Shown: positions 53,782 through 63,929 of the stretch, one piece after another
Layout of the letters: each line of letters opens with the position of its first letter
Position numbering within the stretch: position 1 is the stretch's first letter
NCBI RefSeq assembly: GCF_035953295.1
Contig: NZ_CP108370.1
Coordinates: 3,687,001-3,751,000 of the forward strand
Source: Streptomyces sp. NBC_01335
Lineage (GTDB): Bacteria > Actinomycetota > Actinomycetes > Streptomycetales > Streptomycetaceae
Direction: 5' to 3'
DNA: 64,000 bases
The notes under the pieces: generated by a model
The model's input: the letters and a program-made list of their open reading frames with translations, nothing else
Database searches by the model: none
Told to the model about the DNA's origin: nothing
Program-made: the position numbers and the translations under genes

Positions 53782-54129
53782 CCGGGACGGCCCGCCCGCC
53801 GGCCGGAGCGGAGGGAACCGTTCCGGAGTCTCGCTCTCCGGGACGGTTCCGGCCGGTGGGAGGGCGCACGGAACCTGCGAGACAAGACTCACGCCGGTCG
53901 GCGGGTCGTACGCCAAGAAGAGGTTAAAATCGCAGTTGACCAGCGAGGACGGAGCTCCTCATTGGTCCTGTACCGGGGCGCAAGACGCGGGCGGCGTACC
54001 GTATGGCCACGGAAGCAGGTACCGTTGAAGCTCTACGGGCACGGACTCTCATCCGAGAGGCCGTCCCGAAACATGAACGCGTGTCAAGACTCTGGGGCCG
54101 TCGAGCCCCGTCACCGAGGGGGTCGAGCC
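53782..54129. other. Spacer between vdh and the DUF3073 gene
   Basis: Just after vdh, GGAACCGTTCCGGAG and CTCCGGGACGGTTCC (about 53815-53852) form an imperfect hairpin that probably ends vdh transcription. The rest, with an AT-rich TTAAAATCG at about 53924, should hold the promoter of the DUF3073 gene. No gene is supported. Confidence 0.5.
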
Positions 54130-54381
54130 ATGGGGCGCGGCCGGGCAAAGGCCAAGCAGACAAAGGTCGCCCGCCAGCTGAAGTACAGCAGCGGCGGAAC
54201 CGACCTCACACGTCTGGCCAATGAGCTGGGCGCATCACCTTCGAGTCAGCCACCGAACGCCGAGCCGTTCGAGGACGACGACGAGGACGATGACCCGTAC
54301 GCACAGTACGCGGATCTTTACAACGACGACGAGGACGAGGACGACGAGTCCGGTCCCTCGTCCCAGCGCCGCGGCGCTTGA
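54130..54381 (+). CDS. DUF3073 protein
   Basis: 83 residues. The conserved basic N-terminus MGRGRAKAKQTKVARQLKYSS is followed by a highly acidic tail (EDDDEDDDPYAQYADLYNDDEDEDDE). This small family is nearly universal in actinobacteria and lies close to purM; its function is unknown. The charge layout suggests a nucleic-acid or ribosome contact. GAGGGGG lies about 7 bases before the ATG. A terminator follows. Confidence 0.92.
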   Translation: MGRGRAKAKQTKVARQLKYSSGGTDLTRLANELGASPSSQPPNAEPFEDDDEDDDPYAQYADLYNDDEDEDDESGPSSQRRGA

Positions 54382-54398
54382 CCTCGCGCTGACACAAC

Positions 54399-54429
54399 AA
54401 CCCGGTCCGGGCCTGTCCCGGACCGGGTT
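54399..54429 (+). terminator. Terminator of the DUF3073 gene
   Basis: AACCCGGTCCGGG pairs perfectly with CCCGGACCGGGTT around a 5-base loop, followed by CTGTGCTGTCC. Confidence 0.9.
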
Positions 54430-54663
54430 CTGTGCTGTCCGGTCACGGTCGGGCCGTGGTGTTCGGGTCCATGGTGCACGGGGCCGCGATGTTCCGGGCC
54501 GTGGTGTCCGGCGTTGCCCACGCCCGGTCCGGCCCGGGCCGACGCGACGGCACCGCCAGGTTCCCGCCGGGTGGCCGCATCCGCCGTGCGGACCCCGCCG
54601 GCGGGCGGGCGGACGATCCCCGAGTCGCCCCGCCCCGCCCGGTCCCGGCGGTTTCGCGTGTGA

Positions 54664-55737
54664 TCAGCGGGCGTAGTCGCCGGTCAGCTCGGCGCCCGTG
54701 GCGTGGTCGCCGCGGTCGGTGATCTCGCCGGCTACCCAGGAGTCGACCCCGCGGTCGGCCAGCGTCGTCAGGGCCACGTCCACGGAGTCGGCCGGGACGA
54801 TCGCGATCATGCCGACGCCCATGTTCAGCGTCTTCTCCAGCTCCAGCCGCTCGACCTTGCCGGCCTTGCCGACCAGGTCGAACACCGCGCCCGGGGTCCA
54901 GGTGGACCGGTCCACGGTGGCGTGCAGCCCGTCCGGGACGACCCGGGCCAGGTTGTTCGCCAGGCCGCCGCCGGTGACGTGGCTGAAGCCGTGCACCTCG
55001 GTCGTACGGGTGAGGGCGAGGCAGTCCAGCGAGTAGATCCGGGTGGGCTCCAGAAGCTCCTCGCCGAGGGTCCGGCCGAACTCCTCCACCTGGCGGTCCA
55101 GGGTCCAGCCGGCCCGGTCGAACACCACGTGGCGCACGAGCGAGTACCCGTTGGAGTGAAGACCGGACGAGGCCATGGCGATGACCGCGTCACCCTTACG
55201 GATGCGCTCGGGGCCGAGCAGGCGGTCGGCCTCGACCACGCCCGTACCCGCGCCGGCGACGTCGAAGTCGTCCGGGCCGAGAAGCCCCGGGTGCTCGGCC
55301 GTCTCGCCGCCGACCAGGGAGCAGCCGGCGAGGACGCAGCCCTCGGCGATGCCCTTCACGATCGCCGCGACACGCTCGGGGTGCACCTTGCCGACGCAGA
55401 TGTAGTCGGTCATGAAGAGCGGTTCGGCGCCGCAGACCACGAGGTCGTCGACGACCATGCCCACCAGGTCGTGGCCGATGGTGTCGTAGACGCCCATCTG
55501 CCGCGCCAGGTCGACCTTCGTGCCGACGCCGTCGGTCGCGGAGGCCAGCAGCGGGCGCTCGTAGCGCTTGAGGGCGGAGGCGTCGAAGAGTCCGGCGAAA
55601 CCGCCGAGCCCGCCGAGACCCTCGGTCTCGGGGCGCTTCGTCTTCTTCACCCACTGCTTCATCAGCTCGACCGCGCGGTCGCCGGCCTCGATGTCGACGC
55701 CGGCCGCCGCGTAGGAAGCACCTGTTGTCTCAGACAT
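54664..55737 (-). CDS. purM: Phosphoribosylformylglycinamidine cyclo-ligase
   Basis: PurM closes the imidazole ring, turning FGAM into AIR with ATP in purine synthesis. The 357-residue protein has the family signatures SYAAAGVDIEAGDRAVELMK, LLASATDGVGTKVDLA, VGMVVDDLVVCGAEPLFMTDYICVG and FSHVTGGGLANNLAR. It follows purF by 57 bases on the same strand and is probably co-transcribed with it. The ATG at 55737 begins MSETTGASYAAAG. Confidence 0.97.
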   Translation of the reverse strand: MSETTGASYAAAGVDIEAGDRAVELMKQWVKKTKRPETEGLGGLGGFAGLFDASALKRYERPLLASATDGVGTKVDLARQMGVYDTIGHDLVGMVVDDLVVCGAEPLFMTDYICVGKVHPERVAAIVKGIAEGCVLAGCSLVGGETAEHPGLLGPDDFDVAGAGTGVVEADRLLGPERIRKGDAVIAMASSGLHSNGYSLVRHVVFDRAGWTLDRQVEEFGRTLGEELLEPTRIYSLDCLALTRTTEVHGFSHVTGGGLANNLARVVPDGLHATVDRSTWTPGAVFDLVGKAGKVERLELEKTLNMGVGMIAIVPADSVDVALTTLADRGVDSWVAGEITDRGDHATGAELTGDYAR

Positions 55738-55794
55738 TGCCCGGGATCTTTCGTGTGGGAATACGGGGCTGGAAGAAACGCCGGTCGGTCCGGA

Positions 55795-57321
55795 TCACGG
55801 ACGCCGCAGCGCGTCGGCCGCCGCGGTGGCGGCGGGGCCGGCGGCCAGCTCGGTCTCCAGCAGCTGCTTGCCGAGCAGCTCCGGGTCCGGAAGCTCCATC
55901 GGGTATTCACCGTCGAAGCAGGCGCGGCAGAGGTTGGGCTTCTGGATCGTCGTCGCCTCGATCATCCCGTCGAGCGAGATGTACGAGAGCGAGTCGGCAC
56001 CCAGCGACGTGGCGATCTCGTCGACGGACATGCCGTTGGCGATGAGCTCGGCGCGGGTCGCGAAGTCGATGCCGAAGAAGCAGGGCCACTTGACCGGCGG
56101 GGACGAGATCCGGATGTGGATCTCGGCGGCACCGGCCTCGCGGAGCATCCGGACCAGCGCGCGCTGGGTGTTGCCGCGGACGATCGAGTCGTCGACGACC
56201 ACCAGGCGCTTGCCCTTGATGACTTCCTTGAGCGGGTTCAGCTTCAGACGGATGCCCAGCTGACGGATGGTCTGCGAGGGCTGGATGAAGGTCCGGCCGA
56301 CGTAGGCGTTCTTGACCAGACCGGCGCCGAACGGGATACCGCTGGCCTCGGCGTAACCGATCGCGGCGGGGGTGCCGGACTCCGGTGTCGCTATGACCAG
56401 GTCCGCCTCGACGGGGGACTCGGCGGCGAGGCGCCGGCCCATCTCGACGCGGGAGAGGTAGACGTTCCGCCCGGCGATGTCGGTGTCGGGGCGTGCCAGG
56501 TAGACGTACTCGAAGACGCAGCCCTTGGGCTTCGCTTCCGCGAAGCGGGAGGTGCGCAGACCGTTCTGGTCGATGGCGACGAGTTCGCCCGGCTCGATCT
56601 CGCGGACGTAGCTGGCGCCGCAGATGTCGAGGGCGGCGGACTCCGACGCGACGACCCAGCCGCGCTCCAGGCGGCCGAGGACGAGCGGGCGGATGCCCTG
56701 CGGGTCCCGGGCGGCGTAGAGGGTGTGTTCGTCCATGAAGACGAGCGAGAAGGCGCCGCGGACCTGGGGAAGCACCTTGGTGGCGGCTTCCTCGATCGTG
56801 AGCGGATTGCCCTCCTCGTCGGTCTGCCCGGCGAGCAGCGCGGTCACGAGGTCGGTGTCGTTGGTCGCGGCGACCTGGGTGGCGCGGCCGTCCTTGCGCG
56901 GCAGGTCGGCGACCATCTCCGCGAGCTGGGCCGTGTTGACCAGGTTGCCGTTGTGGCCGAGGGCGATCGAGCCGTGCGCGGTGGCACGGAACGTCGGCTG
57001 CGCGTTCTCCCACACCGAGGCACCGGTGGTGGAGTAGCGGGCATGACCGACCGCGATATGGCCCTGGAGCGACCCCAGAGACGTTTCGTCGAAGACCTGC
57101 GAGACCAGTCCCATGTCCTTGAAGACCAGGATCTGGGACCCGTTGCTCACTGCGATGCCCGCGGACTCCTGTCCACGGTGCTGCAGGGCATACAGTCCGA
57201 AATAGGTGAGCTTGGCGACCTCTTCGCCGGGAGCCCAGACACCGAAGACGCCGCAAGCGTCCTGGGGGCCCTTCTCGCCGGGGAGCAGGTCGTGGTTGAG
57301 TCGTCCATCACCACGAGGCAC
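55795..57321 (-). CDS. purF: Amidophosphoribosyltransferase
   Basis: PurF commits PRPP to purine synthesis, using glutamine-derived ammonia to form phosphoribosylamine. From GTG 57321 the protein starts MPRGDGRLNHDLLPGEK; a 22-residue propeptide precedes the catalytic C23 (PQDACGVFG), which is exposed by cleavage. The phosphoribosyltransferase site is KRLVVVDDSIVRGNTQRAL. Cys residues toward the C-terminus (CFFGIDFATR, PNLCRACFDGEYP) match the iron-sulfur type of PurF. A TACACT box 7 bases before the GTG indicates a leaderless transcript, so the longer upstream frame is excluded. Confidence 0.96.
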   Translation of the reverse strand: MPRGDGRLNHDLLPGEKGPQDACGVFGVWAPGEEVAKLTYFGLYALQHRGQESAGIAVSNGSQILVFKDMGLVSQVFDETSLGSLQGHIAVGHARYSTTGASVWENAQPTFRATAHGSIALGHNGNLVNTAQLAEMVADLPRKDGRATQVAATNDTDLVTALLAGQTDEEGNPLTIEEAATKVLPQVRGAFSLVFMDEHTLYAARDPQGIRPLVLGRLERGWVVASESAALDICGASYVREIEPGELVAIDQNGLRTSRFAEAKPKGCVFEYVYLARPDTDIAGRNVYLSRVEMGRRLAAESPVEADLVIATPESGTPAAIGYAEASGIPFGAGLVKNAYVGRTFIQPSQTIRQLGIRLKLNPLKEVIKGKRLVVVDDSIVRGNTQRALVRMLREAGAAEIHIRISSPPVKWPCFFGIDFATRAELIANGMSVDEIATSLGADSLSYISLDGMIEATTIQKPNLCRACFDGEYPMELPDPELLGKQLLETELAAGPAATAAADALRRP

Positions 57322-57328
57322 GCCACCG

Positions 57329-57334
57329 AGTGTA
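57329..57334 (-). promoter_or_regulatory. Predicted -10 box for leaderless purF transcript
   Basis: TACACT on the minus strand, 7 bases before the GTG of purF; a TTCGGAC-like -35 lies about 17 bases upstream. No ribosome binding site is present between box and start. Confidence 0.6.
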
Positions 57335-58212
57335 GGCGAGGTCGACCACTGGTCCGAATTGGGGACGGGCCCCGCACCGGTGGCCGGAGCCGCCCGGACG
57401 TGCGCGGACGCGAAGCGGGAAGTCCGTTTCCGGGGGGTCTCGTTGATCACCGGGAGTGATCATGGGCGGGGGCCGGACGGCGGCCCCCGATCGCCGGGGC
57501 GGCCGGATCCCAGCACTGCGGCCTCTCCCGGCCGGCGGCGGCGCCGGTCGGCCCGTCGGAGGCCGGCCACATCCGTCGCTCTGGGTGAGACGGGCCCGGA
57601 GGCAACCGGAGGCCCCTGCCGACCGCCCGTTCCGTGGCGAGCCTCACACTGCACGGGCCGGGAGACGGGCGCCGAGGGCCGTGCCGACGCTCCGAGCGGC
57701 GCCCCGGGTCCGGATAGCGGTACGCCTGTCCGTACCGCGAGACGATCGTTGACACGGACACGCCCAGGCGGCAGGCTCCTGGGCCATGCAGCCTCTCGGT
57801 GATCTCTCGGTCACGCTCGTGGAGCGCCGCCACGTCGATCTGGGACGCCTGGCGAGCGCCATCTGTCGCTGTTCCTGAGCGCCCGAGCCGCCGAGTTCCT
57901 GAGTCCCCGGGCTCAGGAATGCCTGGCTCGTGAACGCCTGGCTCACGAGTCCCTGGCTCACGAGTCCCTGAGCTCCTGATCCCACCGGCCCGCCGAGCGC
58001 GCCGCCGGTGGCCGCCCGCGCCGGTGGCCGCCCGCGCCGCATGTGCGGGCCCCCGGCCGCGTACCCCCTCTGCGCGGACCCCTTGCCCGGGCCCACCCGT
58101 GCCGTCCGGTCTCCGCCCCGCCCTCCCCCTTGCTTCCCGCCTGCTCCCTCAGGGGTCCGGGTGCGCCTGTGCGCGTCCGGTCGCCCTGCGGGGGCCCGTG
58201 CCCGGAGTCGCC
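57335..58212. other. Gene-free stretch between purF and the sulfatase gene
   Basis: No gene is supported in these ~880 bases. Three copies of a 15-bp repeat (CTGGCTCACGAGTCC in the last two) lie at 57923-57967, with inverted matches nearby. The sulfatase promoter should lie to the right of them. Confidence 0.5.
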
Positions 58213-59724
58213 ATGTCTTCCGCCCCTCGCCCGAACCAGAACCCGACCCAGAACCCCGGCGCCGGTGAGCCCTCCGGTGCGCTCTCCCGCCGCGCCTTCG
58301 GCACCGCCGTCGGCGCGAGCGCCGCCACCGCGGCCGTGGGCCTGTCGGCCGGGACCGCGTCCGCCGCCCCGGCGAGCGCCCCGGCCGCCGCGCCGCAGCG
58401 GGCCGACTTCCGGGAGAGGCCGTTCCGGGCGGCGCGCGGCAAGCACTCCCGCCGCCCGAACATCCTCTTCATCCTCGGCGACGACCTCGGCTGGGCCGAC
58501 CTCTCCTCGTACGGCGCCCCGCACATCAAGACGCCGAACCTGGACCGCCTCGGCCGCCAGGGCGTGCGGTTCACCGACGCGTACGCCGGCTCCGCCACCT
58601 GCTCGCCGACCCGCTTCAGCCTCTACACCGGCCGCTACCCGGGGCGCACCGCCGGCGGGCTCGCGGAGCCGATCGCGGACCGGTCGGTGGGCCTGGAGCC
58701 GACGCACCCGACGCTCGCCTCGCTGCTGCGCTCCACGGGGTACGCCACCGCGCTGATCGGCAAGTGGCACTGCGGGTACCTGCCGGACTACAGCCCCACC
58801 AAGTCGGGTTGGGACGAGTTCTTCGGCAACTTCGGCGGGGCGCTGGAGTACTACTCCAAGCTCGGCCTCGGCGGCGAGTACGACCTCTACGAGGGCGACG
58901 CCGCGTACAAGGACCTCCGCTACTACACGCGCATCCTCACCGAGCGGGCGAGCGAGTACGTCCAGCGCGACCACGACAAGCCGTGGCTGCTGAACCTCAA
59001 CTTCACCACCCCGCACTGGCCGTGGATCGCGGACGGCGACACCGAGGAGAGCGCGGAGGTCGTCCGGAAGATCAAGGCGGGCAATGTGGCCGCCCTGTTC
59101 CACAACGACGGCGGATCGGTCGAGAAGTACAAGGAGATGGTCGAGGACCTCGACCGTTCGGTCGGAAAGGTGCTCGACGCGCTGAGGAAGTCGGGTCAGG
59201 AGGAGGACACCCTGGTCTTCTTCGCCAGCGACAACGGCGGCGAGCGCTTCTCGTACCAGTGGCCGCTCTCCGGCAACAAGAGCTCGCTCCAGGAGGGCGG
59301 CATCCGGGTGCCCGCGGTGCTGCGCTGGCCCGCCAGGATCGATGCCGGGCAGGTCAGCGACCTGCCGGTGTTCTCGCCGGACTGGACCGCGACGCTGCTG
59401 GAGATAGCGGGCGCCCGCCCCGCCCCCGCGTACCCGCTGGACGGCACCAGCCTCGGCGGCTATCTGCTGCGGGGCGAAGAGGTCCCGGAGCGCGACCTGT
59501 TCTGGCGGGTGCGCGGCGAACGCGCGGTGCGCCGGGGCGACTGGAAGTACTACCGGGGCAAGACCGGGGGCGACCAGCTCTTCAACCTGCGCGCGGACCA
59601 GCGCGAGCAGGCGAACCGGGCGGCCGAGGAGCCGGAGTTGCTGGCGGAGCTGCGGGCGTTCTGGGAGCGGACGAACGCGGAGTTGCTGCCGTACCCGGCG
59701 AGCGCGGGCACCTCGCCGTTCTGA
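58213..59724 (+). CDS. Tat-exported sulfatase (arylsulfatase family)
   Basis: 503 residues. The signal peptide has a twin-arginine motif SRRAFG and an Ala/Gly hydrophobic stretch ending TASAA, so it leaves the cell folded. The sulfatase core has NILFILGDDLGWADLSSYGA (metal ligands), GSATCSPTRFSLYTGRYP with C130 as the CxPxR residue converted to formylglycine, and FFASDNGGERF. It hydrolyses sulfate esters, perhaps to scavenge sulfur; the substrate is unknown. The gene lies between purF and purL loci without obvious metabolic link. The formylglycine-generating enzyme is not in this window. Confidence 0.92.
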   Translation: MSSAPRPNQNPTQNPGAGEPSGALSRRAFGTAVGASAATAAVGLSAGTASAAPASAPAAAPQRADFRERPFRAARGKHSRRPNILFILGDDLGWADLSSYGAPHIKTPNLDRLGRQGVRFTDAYAGSATCSPTRFSLYTGRYPGRTAGGLAEPIADRSVGLEPTHPTLASLLRSTGYATALIGKWHCGYLPDYSPTKSGWDEFFGNFGGALEYYSKLGLGGEYDLYEGDAAYKDLRYYTRILTERASEYVQRDHDKPWLLNLNFTTPHWPWIADGDTEESAEVVRKIKAGNVAALFHNDGGSVEKYKEMVEDLDRSVGKVLDALRKSGQEEDTLVFFASDNGGERFSYQWPLSGNKSSLQEGGIRVPAVLRWPARIDAGQVSDLPVFSPDWTATLLEIAGARPAPAYPLDGTSLGGYLLRGEEVPERDLFWRVRGERAVRRGDWKYYRGKTGGDQLFNLRADQREQANRAAEEPELLAELRAFWERTNAELLPYPASAGTSPF

Positions 59725-59751
59725 GCCGCGCCCGCCGCACCTCACAGGACC

Positions 59752-59789
59752 CGTCCCGCCGCCCGTACCTGACACCGGGCGGCGGGACG
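59752..59789. terminator. Bidirectional terminator between sulfatase and isomerase-like genes
   Basis: CGTCCCGCCGCCCG pairs perfectly with CGGGCGGCGGGACG around a 10-base loop. It lies between two converging genes. Confidence 0.85.
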
Positions 59790-59818
59790 TTCCCGCCGCT
59801 CGACCCCTGACCCGCCGC

Positions 59819-60622
59819 TCAGCCCATCAGCGGCAGCAGCCCCGCGAGATCGGCCCGTTCCCCGCTCGCGGAGATCCGCGCCGCGTCCCGCTCCTCGGCC
59901 CAGCCGGCCCGCCCGGTGGCCAGCCGGATCCAGGTGAGCGGGTCGGTCTCCACGACGTTGGGGGGCGTGCCGCGGGTGTGCTGGGGTCCGCCGAGGCACT
60001 GGACCACGGCGAACGGCGGGACCCGCACCTCCACCGACCCGCCGGGCGCCCGCTCGGCGAGGGCGTCCGCGAGGAGCCGGGTGGCGGCGGCCAGGGCCTG
60101 CCGGTCGTACGGGACGTCCAGGCCGGTCGCCGCGTTGAGGTCGTCAGTGTGCGCGACCAGCTCGACGGTCCGGGTGACCAGGTAGTCGCCGAGCCGCATC
60201 GAGCCGGTGCGGGTCGGCAGCAGCCGGTCGGGGTCGGACGGGACCACCACCGCCTCGAAGCGGGCCGTGACCTCTCCGTACAGGGCGGTGATGTCGGGGT
60301 GGGCGGCGGCGAGCGCGCGGACGTCCTCGTCGATCCGCCCGGCCCGCGCCGCCGTCGAGAACGGCCACTGGACCAGGGTCAGTTCCGGCTTCGCGCCGGG
60401 CGGCTCGGGCAGCTCCAGGTTCCGGGAGACGGCCGAGAGCGCCGCCGCGAGATGGACGGCCAGCTCCCGCACGGTCCAGTCGCCGAGCCGGGTGGGCAGC
60501 GCGAGTCGGTCGTCGGTCAGCCCCGCGACCGCCCGCCCGACCAGGGCGAACTGCGCCAGTACGGCGGTGCGGGTGCGGTCGGGGTCGTAGCGGCGGGCGC
60601 GCTTGCGGGTCGTCGGCGGCAT
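59819..60622 (-). CDS. Maleylpyruvate isomerase/DinB-like mycothiol-dependent family protein
   Basis: 267 residues. The N-terminal part (LPTRLGDWTVRELAVHLAAAL, LGDYLVTRTVELVAHTDDLNAATG) is the DinB-like four-helix bundle of mycothiol-dependent enzymes; H residues in VHLA and AHTDD are likely metal ligands. The C-terminal ~90 residues (PPFAVVQCLGGPQHTRGTPPNVVETDPLTWIRLATGR) are the SCP2-like domain often fused to it. Members isomerise or transfer with mycothiol as cofactor; the substrate is not known. ATG 60622 lies 7 bases after a TACGCT box, suggesting a leaderless message. Confidence 0.82.
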   Translation of the reverse strand: MPPTTRKRARRYDPDRTRTAVLAQFALVGRAVAGLTDDRLALPTRLGDWTVRELAVHLAAALSAVSRNLELPEPPGAKPELTLVQWPFSTAARAGRIDEDVRALAAAHPDITALYGEVTARFEAVVVPSDPDRLLPTRTGSMRLGDYLVTRTVELVAHTDDLNAATGLDVPYDRQALAAATRLLADALAERAPGGSVEVRVPPFAVVQCLGGPQHTRGTPPNVVETDPLTWIRLATGRAGWAEERDAARISASGERADLAGLLPLMG

Positions 60623-60629
60623 GCCGTCG

Positions 60630-60635
60630 AGCGTA
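60630..60635 (-). promoter_or_regulatory. Predicted -10 box for leaderless isomerase-like gene
   Basis: TACGCT on the minus strand, 7 bases before the ATG at 60622. No ribosome binding site is visible. Confidence 0.5.
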
Positions 60636-60687
60636 CGGCTCCGAGGGGCGCCGGACACCGGAACCCCGGGCCCGCCCCGGAACAGCG

Positions 60688-60723
60688 CGATGCCCCCGCC
60701 CGGCGGACCGGACGGGGGCATCG
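60688..60723 (-). terminator. Terminator of the purSQL operon
   Basis: CGATGCCCCCG pairs with CGGGGGCATCG around a 14-base loop, 22 bases after the purL stop on the minus strand. Confidence 0.8.
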
Positions 60724-60745
60724 GCGTACGTGCACCGGGAGAGAC

Positions 60746-62995
60746 TCAGGCGAGGAGCGCCGGAATCGTGCTCTCGTGCGCGGTCCGCAGCTCGGTCAGC
60801 GCAATGCTGAACTCGCCCTGGACCTCGATCTCGTCACCGTCGACGACACCGATGCGGGTGACGGGCAGACCCCGTGCGCCGCACATGTCGTTGAAGCGGA
60901 GCTCCTCGCTGCGCGGCACCGAGACGACCGCGCGCCCCGCCGACTCGGAGAAGAGGAAGGTGAACGCGTCCAGACCGTCCGGGACGACCAGCCGGGCACC
61001 CTTCCCGCCGCGCAGGCAGGACTCGGTGACCGCCTGGACGAGACCGCCGTCGGACAGGTCGTGCGCGGCGTCGATCATGCCGTCGCGCGAGGCCGAGATC
61101 AGGATCTCGCCGAGCAGCTTCTCGCGGCCCAGGTCGACCTTGGGCGGCATCCCGCCGAGGTGCTGGTGGACGACCTCGGACCAGGCCGAGCCGCCGAACT
61201 CCTCGTGCGTGTCGCCGAGCAGGTAGAGCAGCTGCCCCTCCTGCGCGAACGCCACCGGGGTGCGCCGGGTGACGTCGTCGATCACACCGAGCACGGCCAC
61301 GACCGGCGTCGGGTGGATCGCGGTGTCACCGGTCTGGTTGTACAGCGAGACGTTGCCGCCGGTGACCGGGGTGCCCAGCTCCAGGCAGCCGTCCGCGAGA
61401 CCGCGGGTGGCCTCGGCGAACTGCCACATGACGTCCGGGTCCTCGGGCGAACCGAAGTTCAGGCAGTCCGAGATCGCGAGCGGCTTCGCGCCGGAGGCGG
61501 CGACGTTGCGGTACGACTCCGCCAGCGCGAGCTGCGCACCGGTGTAGGGGTCGAGCTTCGCGTAGCGGCCGTTGCCGTCGGTCGCCATGGCCACGCCGAG
61601 GTTGGTCTCCTCGTCGATGCGGACCATGCCGGCGTCCTCGGGCATCGCGAGCACGGTGTTGCCCTGCACGAACCGGTCGTACTGGTCCGTGATCCACGTC
61701 TTCGACGCCTGGTTCGGCGAGGAGACGAGCTGGAGGACCTGCGCGCGCAGCTCGGCGCCGTCCGCCGGACGGGCCAGCTTGCCGGCGTCGTCGGCCTGGA
61801 GCGCGTCCTGCCACTCCGGGCGGGCGAACGGGCGGTGGTAGGTCGGGCCCTCGTGGGCGACGGACCGCGGCGGAACGTCCACGATCTGCTCGCCGTGCCA
61901 GAAGATCTCCAGCTGGGAGCCCTCGGTCACCTCACCGATGACGGTGGCGATGACGTCCCACTTCTCGCAGATCTCCAGGAAGCGGTCCACGTGCTGCGGC
62001 TCGACGATCGCGCACATGCGCTCCTGCGACTCGCTCATGAGGATTTCCTCGGGCGAGAGGGAGGAGTCGCGCAGCGGCACGGTGTCCAGCTCGACGCGCA
62101 TGCCGCCGGAACCGGCGGAGGCCAGCTCGGACGTGGCGCAGGAGAGCCCGGCGCCGCCGAGGTCCTGGATGCCCGCGACGAGCTTCTCCTGGAAGATCTC
62201 CAGGGTGCACTCGATGAGGAGCTTCTCCTGGAACGGGTCGCCGACCTGCACCGCGGGGCGCTTGGCCGGGCCGGTGGACTCGAAGGTCTCGGACGCGAGG
62301 ACCGAGACGCCGCCGATGCCGTCGCCGCCGGTGCGGGCTCCGTAGAGGATGACCTTGTTGCCGGGGCCGGAGGCCTGGGCGAGGTGGATGTCCTCGTGCT
62401 TCATCACGCCGATGCAGCCGGCGTTGACGAGCGGGTTGCCCTGGTAGCAGGCGTCGAAGACGACCTCGCCGCCGATGTTCGGCAGGCCGAGGCAGTTGCC
62501 GTAGCCGCCGATGCCCGCGACGACGCCCGGCAGGACGCGCTTGGTGTCGGGGTGGTCGGCCGCGCCGAAGCGCAGCGGGTCGACGACCGCGATCGGGCGG
62601 GCGCCCATGGCGAGGATGTCGCGGACGATGCCGCCGACGCCGGTCGCCGCACCCTGGTAGGGCTCGATGTACGACGGGTGGTTGTGCGACTCGACCTTGA
62701 AGGTGACCGCGTAACCCTGGCCGACGTCGACCACACCGGCGTTCTCGCCGATGCCGACGAGCATCGCGTCGTTGGCGGGGACCTTCTCGCCGAACTGCTT
62801 GAGGTGGACCTTGCTGCTCTTGTAGGAGCAGTGCTCGGACCACATCACGGAGTACATGGCGAGCTCGGCGCCGGTGGGACGGCGGCCCAGGATCTCGCGG
62901 ATGCGGGCGTACTCGTCCTCCTTGAGGCCGAGTTCCTTCCAGGGCTGTTCGGCGTCCGGGGTCTCGGCCGCGTGCTTGACCGTATCCAGGCTCAT
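60746..62995 (-). CDS. purL: Phosphoribosylformylglycinamidine synthase subunit PurL
   Basis: 749 residues, the small-PurL length used with PurQ and PurS. PurL binds FGAR and ATP and forms FGAM with ammonia from PurQ. Signatures seen are [51 protein letters not shown], and in the second half [16 protein letters not shown]. The ATG overlaps the purQ stop as ATGA, so the subunits are made in step. A terminator follows. Confidence 0.98.
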   Translation of the reverse strand: MSLDTVKHAAETPDAEQPWKELGLKEDEYARIREILGRRPTGAELAMYSVMWSEHCSYKSSKVHLKQFGEKVPANDAMLVGIGENAGVVDVGQGYAVTFKVESHNHPSYIEPYQGAATGVGGIVRDILAMGARPIAVVDPLRFGAADHPDTKRVLPGVVAGIGGYGNCLGLPNIGGEVVFDACYQGNPLVNAGCIGVMKHEDIHLAQASGPGNKVILYGARTGGDGIGGVSVLASETFESTGPAKRPAVQVGDPFQEKLLIECTLEIFQEKLVAGIQDLGGAGLSCATSELASAGSGGMRVELDTVPLRDSSLSPEEILMSESQERMCAIVEPQHVDRFLEICEKWDVIATVIGEVTEGSQLEIFWHGEQIVDVPPRSVAHEGPTYHRPFARPEWQDALQADDAGKLARPADGAELRAQVLQLVSSPNQASKTWITDQYDRFVQGNTVLAMPEDAGMVRIDEETNLGVAMATDGNGRYAKLDPYTGAQLALAESYRNVAASGAKPLAISDCLNFGSPEDPDVMWQFAEATRGLADGCLELGTPVTGGNVSLYNQTGDTAIHPTPVVAVLGVIDDVTRRTPVAFAQEGQLLYLLGDTHEEFGGSAWSEVVHQHLGGMPPKVDLGREKLLGEILISASRDGMIDAAHDLSDGGLVQAVTESCLRGGKGARLVVPDGLDAFTFLFSESAGRAVVSVPRSEELRFNDMCGARGLPVTRIGVVDGDEIEVQGEFSIALTELRTAHESTIPALLA

Positions 62996-63672
62996 GCGTT
63001 GACCAGCTTCTTGATGATCGAGGTGAAGAAACCGAGGCCGTCCGTGCCGCCGGTGCCGATCAGCGGCTCGACCGCGTGCTCGGGGTGCGGCATGAGGCCG
63101 ACGACGTTGCCGGCGGCGTTGCTGATCCCGGCGATGTCACGGAGCGAGCCGTTGGGGTTCACGTCCATGTAGCGGAACGCGACGCGGCCCTCGGCCTCCA
63201 GCTCGTCGAGCGTGCGCTCGTCGGCGGTGTACCGGCCGTCCATGTTCTTCAGCGGTACGGAGATCTCCTGGCCGTCCGCGTAGTCCGCGGTCCAGGCCGT
63301 CCCCGTGTTCTCCACCCGCAGCTTCTGGTCGCGGCAGATGAAGTGGAGGTGGTCGTTGCGCAGCATCGCGCCGGGCAGCAGGTGCGCCTCGGTCAGGATC
63401 TGGAAGCCGTTGCAGATGCCGAGGACCGGCATGCCCGCCTTCGCCTGCTCGATGATGGTCTCCATCACCGGCGAGAAGCGGGAGATGGCTCCGGCCCGCA
63501 GGTAGTCGCCGTAGGAGAAGCCGCCCGCGAGGACGACCGCGTCGACCTGGTGCAGGTCCTTGTCGCGGTGCCACAGCGAGACGGGTTCGGCCCCCGCGAC
63601 CCGGACCGCGCGCAGCGCGTCCTTGTCGTCGAGGGTGCCGGGGAAAGTGACGACGCCGATACGAGCGGTCAC
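62992..63672 (-). CDS. purQ: Phosphoribosylformylglycinamidine synthase glutaminase subunit PurQ
   Basis: 226 residues, class I glutamine amidotransferase. Nucleophile C87 lies in [12 protein letters not shown], and [13 protein letters not shown] carries the His and Glu partners. It supplies ammonia to PurL. The GTG start overlaps the purS stop as GTGA and the stop overlaps the purL start. Confidence 0.98.
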   Translation of the reverse strand: MTARIGVVTFPGTLDDKDALRAVRVAGAEPVSLWHRDKDLHQVDAVVLAGGFSYGDYLRAGAISRFSPVMETIIEQAKAGMPVLGICNGFQILTEAHLLPGAMLRNDHLHFICRDQKLRVENTGTAWTADYADGQEISVPLKNMDGRYTADERTLDELEAEGRVAFRYMDVNPNGSLRDIAGISNAAGNVVGLMPHPEHAVEPLIGTGGTDGLGFFTSIIKKLVNA

Positions 63673-63929
63673 TTCGCGGCCTCCTCGGACTCCACCTTCA
63701 CGACGAAGTCCTCGATGACGGTGTTCGCGAGGAAGGTCTCGGCGAGTTCGTTGATCCGGGCCAGGGCGGCGTCGTCGACCGGCCCTTCGACCTGAAGCTC
63801 GAAACGCTTCCCCTGGCGAACGTCGGCGATTCCCTCGAAGCCGAGACGGGGCAGTGCGCGCTGCACCGCCTGTCCCTGCGGGTCGAGGATCTCCGGCTTG
63901 AGCATGACGTCGACTACGACGCGTGCCAC
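63669..63929 (-). CDS. purS: Phosphoribosylformylglycinamidine synthase small subunit PurS
   Basis: 86 residues. PurS bridges PurQ and PurL in the FGAM synthase complex. The sequence [44 protein letters not shown] is characteristic. I chose GTG 63929 (VARVVVDV), with GGGAG about 6 bases upstream, over the TTG at 63941. It is the first gene of the purSQL operon; the promoter lies to the right, near or beyond the window end. Confidence 0.96.
   Translation of the reverse strand: MARVVVDVMLKPEILDPQGQAVQRALPRLGFEGIADVRQGKRFELQVEGPVDDAALARINELAETFLANTVIEDFVVKVESEEAAK

Noticed and set aside
51661..53916. 751-residue minus-strand protein spanning vdh
   Set aside because: Only the last 281 residues look like a protein; the rest is antisense to vdh. 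The start was therefore put at 52506.
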